Source: Mesorhizobium sp. WSM4306 (GTDB taxonomy: Bacteria > Pseudomonadota > Alphaproteobacteria > Rhizobiales > Rhizobiaceae). Taken from it: DNA of 64,000 nt. The notes below the pieces were generated by a model. The model worked only from the letters and a program-made list of their open reading frames with translations, searched no databases and was not told where the DNA came from. This document shows, one piece after another, positions 34,820 through 44,583 of the stretch. Within the stretch, counting starts at the first letter, position 1, and the number at the start of each line of letters is the position of its first letter. The DNA is taken from assembly GCF_007003975.1 (NCBI RefSeq), contig NZ_VFTC01000007.1, positions 146,882-210,881 of the forward strand, in the 5' to 3' direction. The translations under genes were made by a program, and so were the position numbers.

Positions 34820-36760
34820 CTACACGCGCCCAGCCTTGCCCGAGGACACGCCGAACCCTTCGATCAGCGCTTCCGTTGCCTGCACATCACGAAATTGCGC
34901 CTGAATCTCGACGAGATGCCGGTAGTTTTCGTCTGTGGGATCGCTGGCGAGCGCTGCTTCCGCCTGTTTCAGTTCCTTATGTAAGGTGCGCGCGCTGCGC
35001 TGCAAGTGTAGCGCCTGGTTGAAGGCGTCGCGGGCATCGTCAAGGGCGGCGGTTTCCAGCGCCGGCCATTGCCGGGCGCGTTTGATCAGCATCACCGCCC
35101 GCCCCCAGATATCGCTGCAGCCGGCGCGCTCGATCGTGGCGATCACCGCGTCGCGGTCATTGGCCATGTCATGCGCCATGGCGTCGAGGATGGCCGCGTG
35201 CAGCCGCTTCAGGTCGGTGTTGGCGAGATCCAGGAACTCGACATGGGCGAAATTCTCGTCGATCAGCGCCGGATGGTTGACCAGTGCGACGATGATCGTC
35301 GCCTCGCGCACCGACATCATCTCGCCGCCGCGCTTGACCATGGCGGAGCGGCCGAGGCTCTCGGTGATCGCGGCGCGCGCGCCGACGCCGCCGCCTTTCG
35401 CGAACTGCCCGCCGGGTGCGGCCGTTTTGCCCTGCCCCGGTTTCCAATCCTGGCGGCCCTGGCGGGCACTGCGCTGCGAGCCGAAAAAGTTCAGCACGCG
35501 CTCGCGCATTTCCTGCTGGTAGTGGTAGCGCAGGCTCTCGTCGCGGATGCGGCTGGTCAGCTCGCGCAGCGTCTTTTCCAGCTCCGCCCGCCGCTCCGGC
35601 GTGTCGAAGACACCGCCCGCGGTCTCGCGCATCCACAAAAGGTCAGCCAGCGGCCGCGCTTCGGCGAGCACGGCGCGAAAGGCGTCCGGCCCTTCCGCCT
35701 TGACCAGATCGTCGGGGTCCTTGCCCTCGGGCAGCAGGGCAAAGCGCGCCGAGCGTCCCGGCTGGATCGACGGCAGCGCCATGTCGGCGGCGCGCCACGC
35801 CGCCTTCAACCCGGCCTGGTCGCCGTCGAAGCACAGCATCGGCTCGGGCGCCATGCGCCACAACAATTCAAGCTGGTTTTCGGTGAGCGCGGTGCCAAGC
35901 GGCGCCACGGCATTCTCGAAACCGGCCTGCGCCAGCGCGATGACGTCCATGTAACCTTCGACGGCAATCACCGTACCGCCCTTTGCGAGCGCTTTGCGGG
36001 CGCGGGCGAAATTGTAGAGCACATTGCCCTTGTGGAAGAGCTCGGTGTCGGGCGAGTTCATGTATTTGGCCAGCGCATCGGCGGCCAGCGCGCGACCGCC
36101 GAAGGCGATGATCTTGCCCCTGGAATCCGGGATCGGGAACATGATGCGGTCGCGGAACCAGTCATAGGAGACGGGAATGTCGTCGCCATGGCGCACCAGC
36201 CCGCAGGCCTCGATATCGGCCTTGGGCACGCCCTTGGCGGCAAGATGCTCCTTCAGCGCGTTGCGGCTGTCCGGTGCAAAGCCCAGCCGGAACGATTGCT
36301 GCGTCGCCGGCGTCAGCCCGCGGTCACGCAAATAGGCGCGGGCTTTCGCCCCTTCCGGTCCCTGCAGCCGCTCCTGGAAGAAGACAGTCGCCATCTCCAT
36401 GACGTCGGTCAGGCTGGCGCGTTCCTTCTCGCGCTGCTCCTCCCGCTCGTCGCGCACCGGCATCGGCACGCCGGCCATCTCGGCGATCTTCTCGACCGCT
36501 TCGGGAAAACTCATGCCGTCGAGCTCGGTCAGGAATTTGAAATGATCGCCCGACACCGAGCAGCCGAAGCAGTGGTAGCGGCCCTTCTTGTCCTCGCAAT
36601 GAAAGGACGGGCTCTTCTCGCCATGGAACGGGCAGCACGCCCAATAGTCGCCGCGCGACGCGTTGGTCTTCTTCCTGTCCCACGCGACGCGCTGGCCGAT
36701 AACCGATGAAATCGGCACACGGTCGCGTATCTCATCGAGAAAGGCGGGTGGAAAGCGCAT
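34820..36760 (-). CDS. dnaG: DNA primase
   Basis: A 646-aa primase that makes RNA primers at the replication fork. The zinc-binding domain has Cys43, His46, Cys64 and Cys67 (CPFHGEKS...YHCFGC). The catalytic TOPRIM domain follows (VIAVEGYMDVIALAQ, Glu-Gly; then CFDGDQAGLKAAWR, D-x-D), and the C-terminal helicase-binding part is at about 430-646 with a Gly/Lys/Gln linker. Length and motifs are normal. It precedes rpoD on the same strand. Confidence 0.97.
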   Translation of the reverse strand: MRFPPAFLDEIRDRVPISSVIGQRVAWDRKKTNASRGDYWACCPFHGEKSPSFHCEDKKGRYHCFGCSVSGDHFKFLTELDGMSFPEAVEKIAEMAGVPMPVRDEREEQREKERASLTDVMEMATVFFQERLQGPEGAKARAYLRDRGLTPATQQSFRLGFAPDSRNALKEHLAAKGVPKADIEACGLVRHGDDIPVSYDWFRDRIMFPIPDSRGKIIAFGGRALAADALAKYMNSPDTELFHKGNVLYNFARARKALAKGGTVIAVEGYMDVIALAQAGFENAVAPLGTALTENQLELLWRMAPEPMLCFDGDQAGLKAAWRAADMALPSIQPGRSARFALLPEGKDPDDLVKAEGPDAFRAVLAEARPLADLLWMRETAGGVFDTPERRAELEKTLRELTSRIRDESLRYHYQQEMRERVLNFFGSQRSARQGRQDWKPGQGKTAAPGGQFAKGGGVGARAAITESLGRSAMVKRGGEMMSVREATIIVALVNHPALIDENFAHVEFLDLANTDLKRLHAAILDAMAHDMANDRDAVIATIERAGCSDIWGRAVMLIKRARQWPALETAALDDARDAFNQALHLQRSARTLHKELKQAEAALASDPTDENYRHLVEIQAQFRDVQATEALIEGFGVSSGKAGRV

Positions 36761-36906
36761 CGGGGAACTCGTTTCCCCACCATATAATCATGCCGGGGAA
36801 ATCCGACGACCCTTATTGCGGACCGTACCCGGTTTCCACAGGCCAAAAAGAAAGGCGGCCGTCGCCGGCCCCCTCCTTTCAAGCTTCAGCAGTGTGCTGG
36901 TCAGAC

Positions 36907-37083
36907 TTAATGCGCGGCGTTGGCGCCGAAGATGATGCCGGACAGGATGCTGACCAGCACATAGTCATTGCCGACGCGGATCCACTCCTGGCCGCCGCCG
37001 GGACCATGCAGACCAGGTTGTCGCCAAAGGCGCGGCAAACTTCGCCAATCCACTGTCGTGCCATGAATCCGCCGTGCAGTCAT
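36907..37083 (-). CDS. 58-aa ORF with an RcnB-like C-terminal motif
   Basis: ATG at 37083 to TAA at 36907 encodes 58 residues ending in EWIRVGNDYVLVSILSGIIF, which matches the closing segment of RcnB-type periplasmic proteins (usual pattern W-R-x-G-N-D-x-x-L-I..G.I). The usual signal peptide and Tyr/Arg-rich middle are missing; the N-terminus (MTARRIHGTTVDWRSLPRLW) is basic. It is either a truncated remnant or a very short gene; the ribosome-binding site is weak. A different-frame ATG at 37064 gives no recognisable product. Confidence 0.5.
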   Translation of the reverse strand: MTARRIHGTTVDWRSLPRLWRQPGLHGPGGGQEWIRVGNDYVLVSILSGIIFGANAAH

Positions 37084-37274
37084 CTGCGCATCCGTCCATT
37101 TTCCGACACGGCCTGTCGCGTCGCGACGCCCCTTGGAATCGACAAATTTTATTATCCGGCTAAAATATTCCAGCTAATATAAGCGACTGTCATGACCATG
37201 ATTCGCATCCTCGTTGTCCCCTCCAGGCGTCGCGCTGTCAGCATCGCACGTCCTGTCCGCATGCAGGCGTCGAC

Positions 37275-38939
37275 ATGAGCGGTTCGGTCGTTCTCCTGCA
37301 TCTGGCCGGCGCCGTGGCGCTGATGCTGTTCGCCACCCGGCTGGTCAAGACCGGCGTCGAGCGCGCCTATGGCGATGTGCTGCGCCACCGGCTGCGCGCC
37401 ACCATGCGCAATCCGATGATGGCGGTTCTGGCCGGCTGCGGCCTGTCGATTGCGTTGCAGAGTTCGACCGCCGTCACGCTTCTCGTCGGCTCCTTCGCCG
37501 GCGCCGGCATCGTCTCGGGGATGTCGGGTCAATTGGCGGTGCGCGGCGCCGAGATCGGCTCGGCGCTGGTGGTCAAGCTGTTGACCTTCGATCTCTCGCT
37601 GCTGGTGCCGATCTGCCTTGTCGCCGGCACCGTCATGTTCATGGCCACCGAGCGGCGCGACTGGCGCCAGTCCGGCCGCATTCTGGTCGGCATCGGCCTT
37701 TTGCTTCTGTCGCTGGAGATGATCGGCCAGGCGTCCGAGCCGCTGCGCCAGAGCACACTGATGCCGCTCATCGTCAACTATTTCTCAGGCGATTTCGTCA
37801 CCGCCTATCTGCTCGCCGCACTGATCACCTGGCTCTTCCATTCCTCGATCGCCGCGGTACTGCTCCTCGTCACGCTCGCCGGCCGCGGCTTCATCCCGCC
37901 GGAACTCGGCATCGTGCTGGTGCTCGGCGTCAATCTCGGCTCCTCGATCATCGCGCCGCTGCTCACCCGCAACGCCGAGCCTGGCGTGCGCGTCGTGCCG
38001 ATCGGCAATCTGTTGATGCGCGGCATGGGCTCGCTGGTGATGCTGATCCTGTTCATGACGCTGAAGCCGCCGGTCGCTTTCCTCGGCGCCACCGTGCCCG
38101 ACCAGATCGTCAACGCCCACATCCTGTTCAATGTGCTGATCCTGCTCGCCGGCCTGCCGCTGGCCAGTCTGGTCTATCGCGTTTCGGAGAAGATCGTGGC
38201 GATGGGCACCAAGTCCGAACCGGCCGCAGCTCTCGACGTCATCGAGCTTTCCGCGCTCAACGACAGCGCGCTCGATGTGCCGAGCCAGGCGCTGGCCAAC
38301 GCCACCCGCGAGGTGGTGCGGGTCTGCGAAACGGTCGAGATCATGCTCAAGCGCATCATCGAACTCTACGAGAGCGCCGACGCCGACAAGATCAAGGCGC
38401 TGGCCGCACTTGACGACCGTGTCGACAGGAAGCACGCGGCGATCAAGCTCTATCTGGCCAAACTGACCAGGAACTCGCTCACAGAGGACGAGGCCCTTCG
38501 CTGCCAGGAATTGATCGGTGCCTGCGTCAAGCTCGAGCAGGTCGGCGACATCATCGTGCGCAACATGCTGGTGCATGTGAAGAAGAAGCTTGAGCGCGGG
38601 CTGGAGTTCACGCCCGAAGGCTGGCGCGAACTCAGCGCCTTCCATGCCTCGGTGCTGGCCAATGCCAGGCTCGCCTTCAATGTGCTGGTGTCGCGCGATC
38701 CGGAGGCCGCGCGCCAGCTGGTGCTGGAAAAGGACCGACTTCGCGACCGCGAGAAGGAAACCAGCGCCAGCCATTTCGTGCGCCTGCGCGACGGCACCGC
38801 CAAGAGCGTCGAGACCAGCTCCATCCACCTCGACACCATCCGCGACCTGAAACAGATCAACTCGCTGCTGGCGTCGATGGCCTATCCGGTGCTGGAGGAA
38901 CGCGGGTTGCTTGGTGGGTCGCGGCTCAAGGCCAGTTGA
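37275..38939 (+). CDS. Na+/phosphate cotransporter with PhoU-like C-terminal domain
   Basis: A 554-aa protein. The membrane half (to about 320) has the two inverted Na/Pi-cotransporter repeats with the diagnostic QSST and HSSI signatures (IALQSSTAVTLLVGSFAGAG, WLFHSSIAAVLLLVTLAGRG). The rest is a cytoplasmic, coiled PhoU-like domain (ATREVVRVCETVEIMLKRII, KLEQVGDIIVRNMLVHV). Relatives such as YjbB move phosphate out of the cell when it is high. The region 37084-37274 upstream is AT-rich near 37140-37180 and probably holds the promoter. Confidence 0.9.
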   Translation: MSGSVVLLHLAGAVALMLFATRLVKTGVERAYGDVLRHRLRATMRNPMMAVLAGCGLSIALQSSTAVTLLVGSFAGAGIVSGMSGQLAVRGAEIGSALVVKLLTFDLSLLVPICLVAGTVMFMATERRDWRQSGRILVGIGLLLLSLEMIGQASEPLRQSTLMPLIVNYFSGDFVTAYLLAALITWLFHSSIAAVLLLVTLAGRGFIPPELGIVLVLGVNLGSSIIAPLLTRNAEPGVRVVPIGNLLMRGMGSLVMLILFMTLKPPVAFLGATVPDQIVNAHILFNVLILLAGLPLASLVYRVSEKIVAMGTKSEPAAALDVIELSALNDSALDVPSQALANATREVVRVCETVEIMLKRIIELYESADADKIKALAALDDRVDRKHAAIKLYLAKLTRNSLTEDEALRCQELIGACVKLEQVGDIIVRNMLVHVKKKLERGLEFTPEGWRELSAFHASVLANARLAFNVLVSRDPEAARQLVLEKDRLRDREKETSASHFVRLRDGTAKSVETSSIHLDTIRDLKQINSLLASMAYPVLEERGLLGGSRLKAS

Positions 38940-39032
38940 GCCCGGACAAGCGCCTGCTGCGGTGAAATTAGTCTTTGCGCGTCCAGCCCTCCCTCGGCTA
39001 AGCATCGGGTCAGTCCACCGGGAGGATAGTCT

Positions 39033-39242
39033 TTGGATACCCATTCGCGCAGCTTTGCCAAGGCGCTATCGTGGCGCGCCACCGGCACCATCGACACGAT
39101 GATCATCTCGCTCGTCATCACCGGCAGCATCAAGCTTGCCGCGGCCATCGGCGCCACCGAGGTCGTCACCAAATCCTTGCTGTATTACCTTCATGAGCGG
39201 GCGTGGCTGAAAATCCCCTACGGCAGGAAGAACGCCGCTTAG
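39033..39242 (+). CDS. DUF2061 small membrane protein
   Basis: A 69-aa protein with the DUF2061 pattern: SFAKALSWRATGTIDTMIIS, then a hydrophobic second segment and YYLHERAWLKIPYGR near the end. DUF2061 proteins are predicted two-helix inner-membrane proteins without known function. The start is TTG; GGGAGGA ends 6 bases before it, and no ATG fits the family start better. Confidence 0.82.
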   Translation: MDTHSRSFAKALSWRATGTIDTMIISLVITGSIKLAAAIGATEVVTKSLLYYLHERAWLKIPYGRKNAA

Positions 39243-39371
39243 ACTTGGCGGGTACCGCCAGCTGGAATGGGCCGGATCAAGAAAACCTAAAGCGGCGTCG
39301 ACAATTTCTGCATTGCCGGCAAGCGCCATCCATGATTTGAGGCGACCTCGTCTGAGGATCGCTTCCGCGCC

Positions 39372-40553
39372 ATGCTTCCGCTCATTGCCCTGTTCATCGC
39401 CGCCTTCGCTTTCGGTACCACCGAATTCGTCATCGCCGGTGTATTGCCGCAAGTGGCCGACGGCCTCGGCGTTTCGATCCCGACCTCCGGCTATCTCGTC
39501 TCCGGCTATGCCGGCGGCATCGCGGTTGGCGGGCCGTTGTTGGCGCTCGCCACCAAAGGCATTTCCCGCAAGACCTTGCTGCTTGGCCTGACCGTCGCCT
39601 TCACCATCGGCCAGGCCGCCTGCGCGCTGGCGCCCGACTTTGCCTCGATGCTGCTGCTGCGCATTGCGGTCGCCGTCGCGCACGGAGCCTATTTCGGCGT
39701 CGCCATGGTGGTGGCGGTCGGCCTTGTGCCCGAGGACAAGCGCGGCATGGCTGTCGCCGTCATCCTCTCCGGCCTCACCGTTTCCAACGTCATCGGCGTG
39801 CCGGCCGGCACCGAGATCGGCAATCTATGGGGCTGGCGCGCCACCTTCTGGGTGATGTGCGCGCTTGGCGTGGTGGCATTTGCTGCGATGGCCGCCCTCT
39901 TGCCGCGCAAAACGGGCGCGTCGAGCCCGCCAGCCAACCTTGGCCACGAGGTGCGCGTGCTGGCGCGCCAGCAGGTCTGGACCTCGCTGATCCTGATGCT
40001 GATGCTGATGATCGGCCAGTTCGGCCTGTTCACCTACATCACCCCGACGCTGCTTGAAGTGACCCATCTCGACGAAAACCTGATCCCCTGGGTGCTGCTG
40101 CTCAACGGCGTCGGCGCCACCATCGGTGTCTTCCTCGGCGGCAAGCTTTCCGACTGGAAGCTGATGCCGTCGCTGATCACCATGCTTGCCCTGCAGGCGG
40201 TGATGCTTGGCGTGATCTATGCCGTCAGCCCCTATCCCGTGCCGATGGTCGTTGCGATTTTCATCTGGGGCGGCCTCAATTTCGCCATCGGCACGCCGAT
40301 CCAGACCCGCATCCTGGCCTGGACGGCGGACGCCTCCAATCTCGCCTCCTCGCTCATACCGTCGGGCTTCAATGTCGGCATCGCGCTCGCCGCATCGCTG
40401 GGCGCCGCCATGCTCAATGCCGGTTACGGCTATCGCAGCCTGCCGATGGTGGGCGCTGCTGCCATGCTGGTCGCGGTGGCGGTGGCGCTTGCCTCCCACA
40501 TCTGGGAAGGGCGCAGCCGGGCAGCCCCTCCGCTGCCAGCCGCAGCCGAGTAG
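39372..40553 (+). CDS. MFS transporter, drug:H+ antiporter (AraJ/YdhP-like)
   Basis: A 393-aa protein with twelve predicted membrane helices. The N-terminus LFIAAFAFGTTEFVIAGVLP is characteristic of the AraJ/YdhP/PbuE type of DHA1 efflux pumps, and motif A-like ALATKGISRKTLL follows helix 2. The last helix ends VAVALASHIWEGRS. Substrate unknown (sugars, arabinose-like polymers or drugs in relatives). No regulator gene is adjacent; it is convergent with the GNAT gene, 5 bases apart. Confidence 0.88.
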   Translation: MLPLIALFIAAFAFGTTEFVIAGVLPQVADGLGVSIPTSGYLVSGYAGGIAVGGPLLALATKGISRKTLLLGLTVAFTIGQAACALAPDFASMLLLRIAVAVAHGAYFGVAMVVAVGLVPEDKRGMAVAVILSGLTVSNVIGVPAGTEIGNLWGWRATFWVMCALGVVAFAAMAALLPRKTGASSPPANLGHEVRVLARQQVWTSLILMLMLMIGQFGLFTYITPTLLEVTHLDENLIPWVLLLNGVGATIGVFLGGKLSDWKLMPSLITMLALQAVMLGVIYAVSPYPVPMVVAIFIWGGLNFAIGTPIQTRILAWTADASNLASSLIPSGFNVGIALAASLGAAMLNAGYGYRSLPMVGAAAMLVAVAVALASHIWEGRSRAAPPLPAAAE

Positions 40554-40558
40554 CGCCC

Positions 40559-41116
40559 CTACAAATCGATCCGGAACAACAAGCTCTCGGCGCCGCCATA
40601 GGCGGCGTCCTTGATGAACGGGCCGATCAGCCGGCCGCCATTGGCCAGCACCACCTTCTGCGAGGCCGGATTGTCGAGGTCGGTGGTGAGATCGACGTAG
40701 GGCAAGCCGACCGCCCTCGCCTCGGGAAGCATCAGCCGCAGCGCTTCGGTAGCATAGCCGCGGCCGCGCTTCCACGGCACCACGGCATAGCCGATATGGC
40801 CAAGAACATGCGACGGCAGCGCCGACGTTCCGGGCTGCCAGCGAAAGCCGATCGAGCCGGCGGCCTCGCCGTCCCAGATCCAGCGCCGGAAGCCGGGCAG
40901 CCGCGGCACGGTCGTGCCATCGGGCAAGGCGATCGGCGGCCCCTTCGCCTCGGGATCGTCAAGGCTGGCAAGGAACGCCACCGGATCCTCCTCGATAGCG
41001 GCAAGCTGCTCACGCGTCGCTTCCATCAGGCGGACATTATCCGCCGACCAGCCGCGCTCGAGCGCCGCCTTGTAGGACGGCAGATGTTCGAGCGCGGGTT
41101 TGACGATTTCGATCAT
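40559..41116 (-). CDS. GNAT family N-acetyltransferase
   Basis: A 185-aa acetyltransferase. The acetyl-CoA-binding motif is in the C-terminal half (IGYAVVPWKRGRGYATEALR, R/Q-x2-G-x-G/A form), followed by LTTDLDNPASQKVVLANGGR, the Asn typical of the last motif. The substrate is unknown. The start at 41116 (MIEIVKPALEHLPSY) is preferred on sequence grounds; a second in-frame ATG at 41140 cannot be excluded and neither has a good ribosome-binding site. It follows the YqeY gene on the same strand. Confidence 0.83.
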   Translation of the reverse strand: MIEIVKPALEHLPSYKAALERGWSADNVRLMEATREQLAAIEEDPVAFLASLDDPEAKGPPIALPDGTTVPRLPGFRRWIWDGEAAGSIGFRWQPGTSALPSHVLGHIGYAVVPWKRGRGYATEALRLMLPEARAVGLPYVDLTTDLDNPASQKVVLANGGRLIGPFIKDAAYGGAESLLFRIDL

Positions 41117-41173
41117 GGCGACAGGCCACTTGGCGCCCAACCCGCAAGCTCTCGGCGTGGCAGCAGAGAACCT

Positions 41174-41623
41174 CTACTGCAGCAGGCCCTTGACGATGCC
41201 GCTTGCCTTGCCAAAGTCCATCTGGCCGGCATATTTCTGCTTCAGCGCGGCGATCACCTTGCCCATGTCCTTCTGGCTGGCCGCGCCCGTGGCTGCAATC
41301 GCCTCGCGGGCCGCCGCAGCCACGGCCGCATCGTCCAGCTGCGTCGGCAGGAAGCCGCGGATGATCTCCATCTCGCCGCGCTCTTGCGCCGCCAGTTCCG
41401 GCCGCTTGCCGTCTTCGAACGCCTTGGCCGATTCCTCGCGCTGCTTCACCATCTTGGCCAGTATCTGCAGGATCTCCTCGTCGCTGGCGGGCTCCTTGCC
41501 CGAGCCGCGATTGGCGATGTCGCGGTCGTGGATGGCGGCCTGGATCAGCCGCAATGTCGGCAGCCGGTGCTTGTCCTGCGCCTTCATCGCGCTCTTCAGG
41601 GATTCGGCGATTTTTGCGCGCAT
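41174..41623 (-). CDS. GatB/YqeY domain protein
   Basis: A 149-aa protein that is essentially a free YqeY domain, the tRNA-binding tail module of GatB (MRAKIAESLKSAMKAQDKHR, LRLIQAAIHDRD, FLPTQLDDAAVAAAAREAIA, GKVIAALKQKYAGQMDFGKA). A role in transamidation-type aminoacyl-tRNA quality control is often assumed but not shown. AAGGAG lies 8 bases before the ATG. In many rhizobia carA, this gene and dnaG are close neighbours; here about 4 kb of other genes separate it from dnaG. Confidence 0.9.
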   Translation of the reverse strand: MRAKIAESLKSAMKAQDKHRLPTLRLIQAAIHDRDIANRGSGKEPASDEEILQILAKMVKQREESAKAFEDGKRPELAAQERGEMEIIRGFLPTQLDDAAVAAAAREAIAATGAASQKDMGKVIAALKQKYAGQMDFGKASGIVKGLLQ

Positions 41624-41881
41624 GATGCTTTCTCCTTCGAACGGCGCGGACAATAACCGTGGCGAACTCGTAAAGCAAACGCGCCAAGCCCCTGATATCG
41701 TTCGACGAAACAAATGCCCGCCGATTTGGCCGGGCATCATTGACCGCTCTGGCGCCTTCCCCTATGTACTCGGCCTTGCATAAGACAATGAACTGATGCG
41801 TGCAGGCTCGAGAGATCGGCCGCGCCGTTTGCTGCGCAGATGGCCCGCCATCGAAGCGCGCAACCTGAAAGGAGCGCCGCC

Positions 41882-43099
41882 ATGGCCGAGATGACGCCCG
41901 CGTTGACCCCCGCCTGGGCAACCGAAAAGCCGACCGCCCTTCTGGTGCTGGCCGACGGCACCGTCATCGAGGGTCGCGGCCTCGGCGCCGCCGGTTCGGC
42001 CGTTGCCGAAGTTTGCTTCAACACCGCGCTCACCGGCTACCAGGAAATCCTCACCGACCCGTCCTATGCCGGCCAGATCGTCACCTTCACCTTCCCGCAT
42101 ATCGGCAATATCGGCACCAATGACGAGGACATCGAGGACCTCAATCCGGTCGCCCGCGCCGGCGCCGTGGGCGCCGTGTTCAAGGCCGATGTCACCAACC
42201 CGTCCAACTACCGCGCCGGCACCGGCCTCGACCAGTGGCTGAAGAAGCGCGGCATCGTCGCGCTGTCCGGCATCGACACCCGCGCGCTGACCGCGCTGAT
42301 CCGCGAGAAGGGCATGCCCAATGCCGTCATCGCCCATGCTCCCGACGGCGTGTTCGACCTCGACGATTTGAAGCGCCGCGCCGCCGCATGGTCGGGCCTG
42401 ATCGGCCTCGACCTTGCCAAGGAAGTCACCTCCGGCCAGTCCTCGGTCTGGCGCGAAACGCCTTGGGTCTGGAACGAAGGTTTTGGCGAACAGGCTGAGC
42501 CGTCCATGCACGTCGTTGCCATCGACTACGGCGTCAAGCGCAACATCTTGCGCCTGCTTTCCGGCCTCGGCGCCAAGGTCACCGTGGTTCCGGCCAGCAC
42601 CGGTTCGGAAGAGATCCTCGCCATGCAGCCCGACGGCATCTTCCTCTCCAACGGTCCCGGCGATCCGGAAGCAACCGGCGATTACGCCGTGCCGGTGATC
42701 CAGGATCTGCTCAAGACCGACATTCCGGTGTTCGGCATCTGCCTTGGCCACCAGATGCTGGCGCTGGCGCTGGGCGGCAAGACCGCCAAGATGCACCAGG
42801 GACATCACGGCGCCAACCATCCGGTCAAGGACCATACCACCGGCAAAGTCGAGATCGTCTCGATGAACCACGGCTTTGCCGTCGACGCCGACTCGCTGCC
42901 CGAGGGCGTCGAGGAAACCCATGTCTCGCTGTTCGACGGCTCGAATTGCGGCATCGCGCTCACCGGACGTCCGGTGTTCTCGGTCCAGCATCACCCCGAG
43001 GCCTCGCCCGGCCCGCAGGACTCGCACTACCTGTTCCGCCGCTTCGTCAATTTGATCCGCGAGAAGCGCGGCGAGGAACTGCTGGCAGAGCGGGCCTAG
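41882..43099 (+). CDS. carA: carbamoyl-phosphate synthase small (glutaminase) subunit
   Basis: A 405-aa subunit that releases ammonia from glutamine for CarB in arginine and pyrimidine synthesis. The N-terminal CPSase domain (PTALLVLADGTVIEGRGLGA) is followed by a class I glutamine amidotransferase domain with the nucleophile Cys287 in GICLGHQM and the His371/Glu373 pair in HHPEASPGP. GGAG lies about 8 bases before the ATG. It is divergent from yqeY. The partner carB is in the same window, 17 kb away on the same strand. Confidence 0.96.
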   Translation: MAEMTPALTPAWATEKPTALLVLADGTVIEGRGLGAAGSAVAEVCFNTALTGYQEILTDPSYAGQIVTFTFPHIGNIGTNDEDIEDLNPVARAGAVGAVFKADVTNPSNYRAGTGLDQWLKKRGIVALSGIDTRALTALIREKGMPNAVIAHAPDGVFDLDDLKRRAAAWSGLIGLDLAKEVTSGQSSVWRETPWVWNEGFGEQAEPSMHVVAIDYGVKRNILRLLSGLGAKVTVVPASTGSEEILAMQPDGIFLSNGPGDPEATGDYAVPVIQDLLKTDIPVFGICLGHQMLALALGGKTAKMHQGHHGANHPVKDHTTGKVEIVSMNHGFAVDADSLPEGVEETHVSLFDGSNCGIALTGRPVFSVQHHPEASPGPQDSHYLFRRFVNLIREKRGEELLAERA

Positions 43100-43145
43100 A
43101 TAAAAGCCGGCCCGAAAGCTGCCTCCTACGTCGCTTTCCACCAGC

Positions 43146-44414
43146 TCACACTTCGTCGGCGACCGCTTCCTGCGCCTGCAGGCGCTCGACTTCCTTCGCC
43201 GCCGGCCGCGCAACTTTGGTGACAAAGACAATGACTGCAAGCGTGAGGAAACACGCGCCGAGCAGATAGGGCGCGCCGCCGAAGGTCACCGGTGCATTCG
43301 GCCCGGTGAACCAGGAAAAGATCGCGGTATAAAGCAGCGGCGTGATGATCGAGGTGATCGAAAAGATCGAGGTCATCGCGCCCTGCAATTCGCCTTGCGC
43401 CGAAGGCGGCACCTTGGCGGCGGCGAGGCTTCTCAGCGGCGGATCTGCCAGCGCCTCGAGGCAGCCGACGACGATCACCGCATAGATCATCCAGCCTTGC
43501 GAGGCGAAGGCGTAGCCGAAGGCGCTGGCCGCCGTGAATGTCAGGCCGATGACCGCCGTCCTCCATTCGCCAAGTCTAGGGATCACACGCGGCAGCACCG
43601 TCGCCATGACGATCGCCCCGCACAGGCCGAAGGCCCCGAGCGAGAAGCCGATCTGCTGCTCGCTCCAGCCATAGCGGTAATTGGAGACGAACGACCACAC
43701 CGCCGGATACATCATGTGGCCGAGCGTCATCAGGAAGAAGGCGAGCCCGATCCAGCCGATGCCCTGGTACTGGCGCATCTGCAGCAGCGTGCCGACCGGA
43801 TTGGCGCGTTTCCACTCGAAACGCCGGCGGTGCTTTTGCTCGAGCGTTTCCGGCAGGAAGAACAGCGCGATCAGGAAATTCACGAAGGCAAGCCCGGCGG
43901 CGAAATAGAACGGCACGCGCGGCCCGAACGTGCCGAGCAGCCCGCCCAGCACCGGCCCGATGACGAAGCCGACGCCGAAGGCGATGCCGAGCAGGCCGAA
44001 ATTCTTCGCCCGGTTCTCATCGTTCGAGATGTCGGCAATGAAGGCCGATGTCGTGGAATAGCTGGCGCCCGAAATACCAGCTAGCACGCGGCCGATGAAC
44101 AGCATCGGATAGGACCAGGCGATGGCGCAGATCAGATTGTCGATGGAGAAGGTGAGCACCGAGGCAAGCAGGATCGGCCGCCGTCCGAAGCGATCGCTCA
44201 AGCCGCCCATGATCGGCGCGAAGAAGAACTGCATCGCCGCATAGACGAAGAACAGCCAGCCGCCCTCGATCGCCGCTTCGCTGATGCCGACGCCGCTGAG
44301 CTCCCTTAGGAAAGCCGGCAACACCGGCATGATCATGCCGAAGCCGATAATATCGAGCAGCAGCGTGGTGAAGACGAGTGCAAGGCCCCGCCTGGCGGTT
44401 TTGGGGTCGATCAT
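43146..44414 (-). CDS. MFS transporter of the TetA (tetracycline efflux) type
   Basis: A 422-aa protein with twelve membrane helices. Motif A after helix 2 is intact ([14 protein letters not shown]), and the start [20 protein letters not shown] plus the helix-5 motif [20 protein letters not shown] are typical of TCR/TetA-like proteins. Most chromosomal relatives are not tetracycline pumps in practice. The ATG at 44414 has GGGAGC upstream; a longer frame to 44489 lacks a good site. No TetR regulator is adjacent, unlike transferable tetA. Confidence 0.86.
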   Translation of the reverse strand: MIDPKTARRGLALVFTTLLLDIIGFGMIMPVLPAFLRELSGVGISEAAIEGGWLFFVYAAMQFFFAPIMGGLSDRFGRRPILLASVLTFSIDNLICAIAWSYPMLFIGRVLAGISGASYSTTSAFIADISNDENRAKNFGLLGIAFGVGFVIGPVLGGLLGTFGPRVPFYFAAGLAFVNFLIALFFLPETLEQKHRRRFEWKRANPVGTLLQMRQYQGIGWIGLAFFLMTLGHMMYPAVWSFVSNYRYGWSEQQIGFSLGAFGLCGAIVMATVLPRVIPRLGEWRTAVIGLTFTAASAFGYAFASQGWMIYAVIVVGCLEALADPPLRSLAAAKVPPSAQGELQGAMTSIFSITSIITPLLYTAIFSWFTGPNAPVTFGGAPYLLGACFLTLAVIVFVTKVARPAAKEVERLQAQEAVADEV

Positions 44415-44583
44415 GATGGTGCTTGCTCCCTGGGCCGCCTTTGGGCGAAGGCGGGCGCCCCTTATAGGCGAGGCGTCATTCCGGAACAATAAGGGAACGC
44501 GCAGGAATCGTTGATCCTGACATTCCCTGACGGCAAGTAGGCGGTTGGTTTATGCTGGGAACTGCGGGCCCGAGACAGTCTCG

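Noticed and set aside
35069..36709. 546-codon plus-strand frame opposite dnaG
   Set aside because: Antisense shadow of the primase; no start signal and no recognisable domain.
41762..43240. 492-codon minus-strand frame opposite carA
   Set aside because: carA is certain from its catalytic motifs; the antisense frame has none.
43146..44414. Acquired tetracycline resistance gene
   Set aside because: The protein is TetA-like in sequence, but there is no divergent TetR and no mobile element beside it; treated as a chromosomal MFS transporter.
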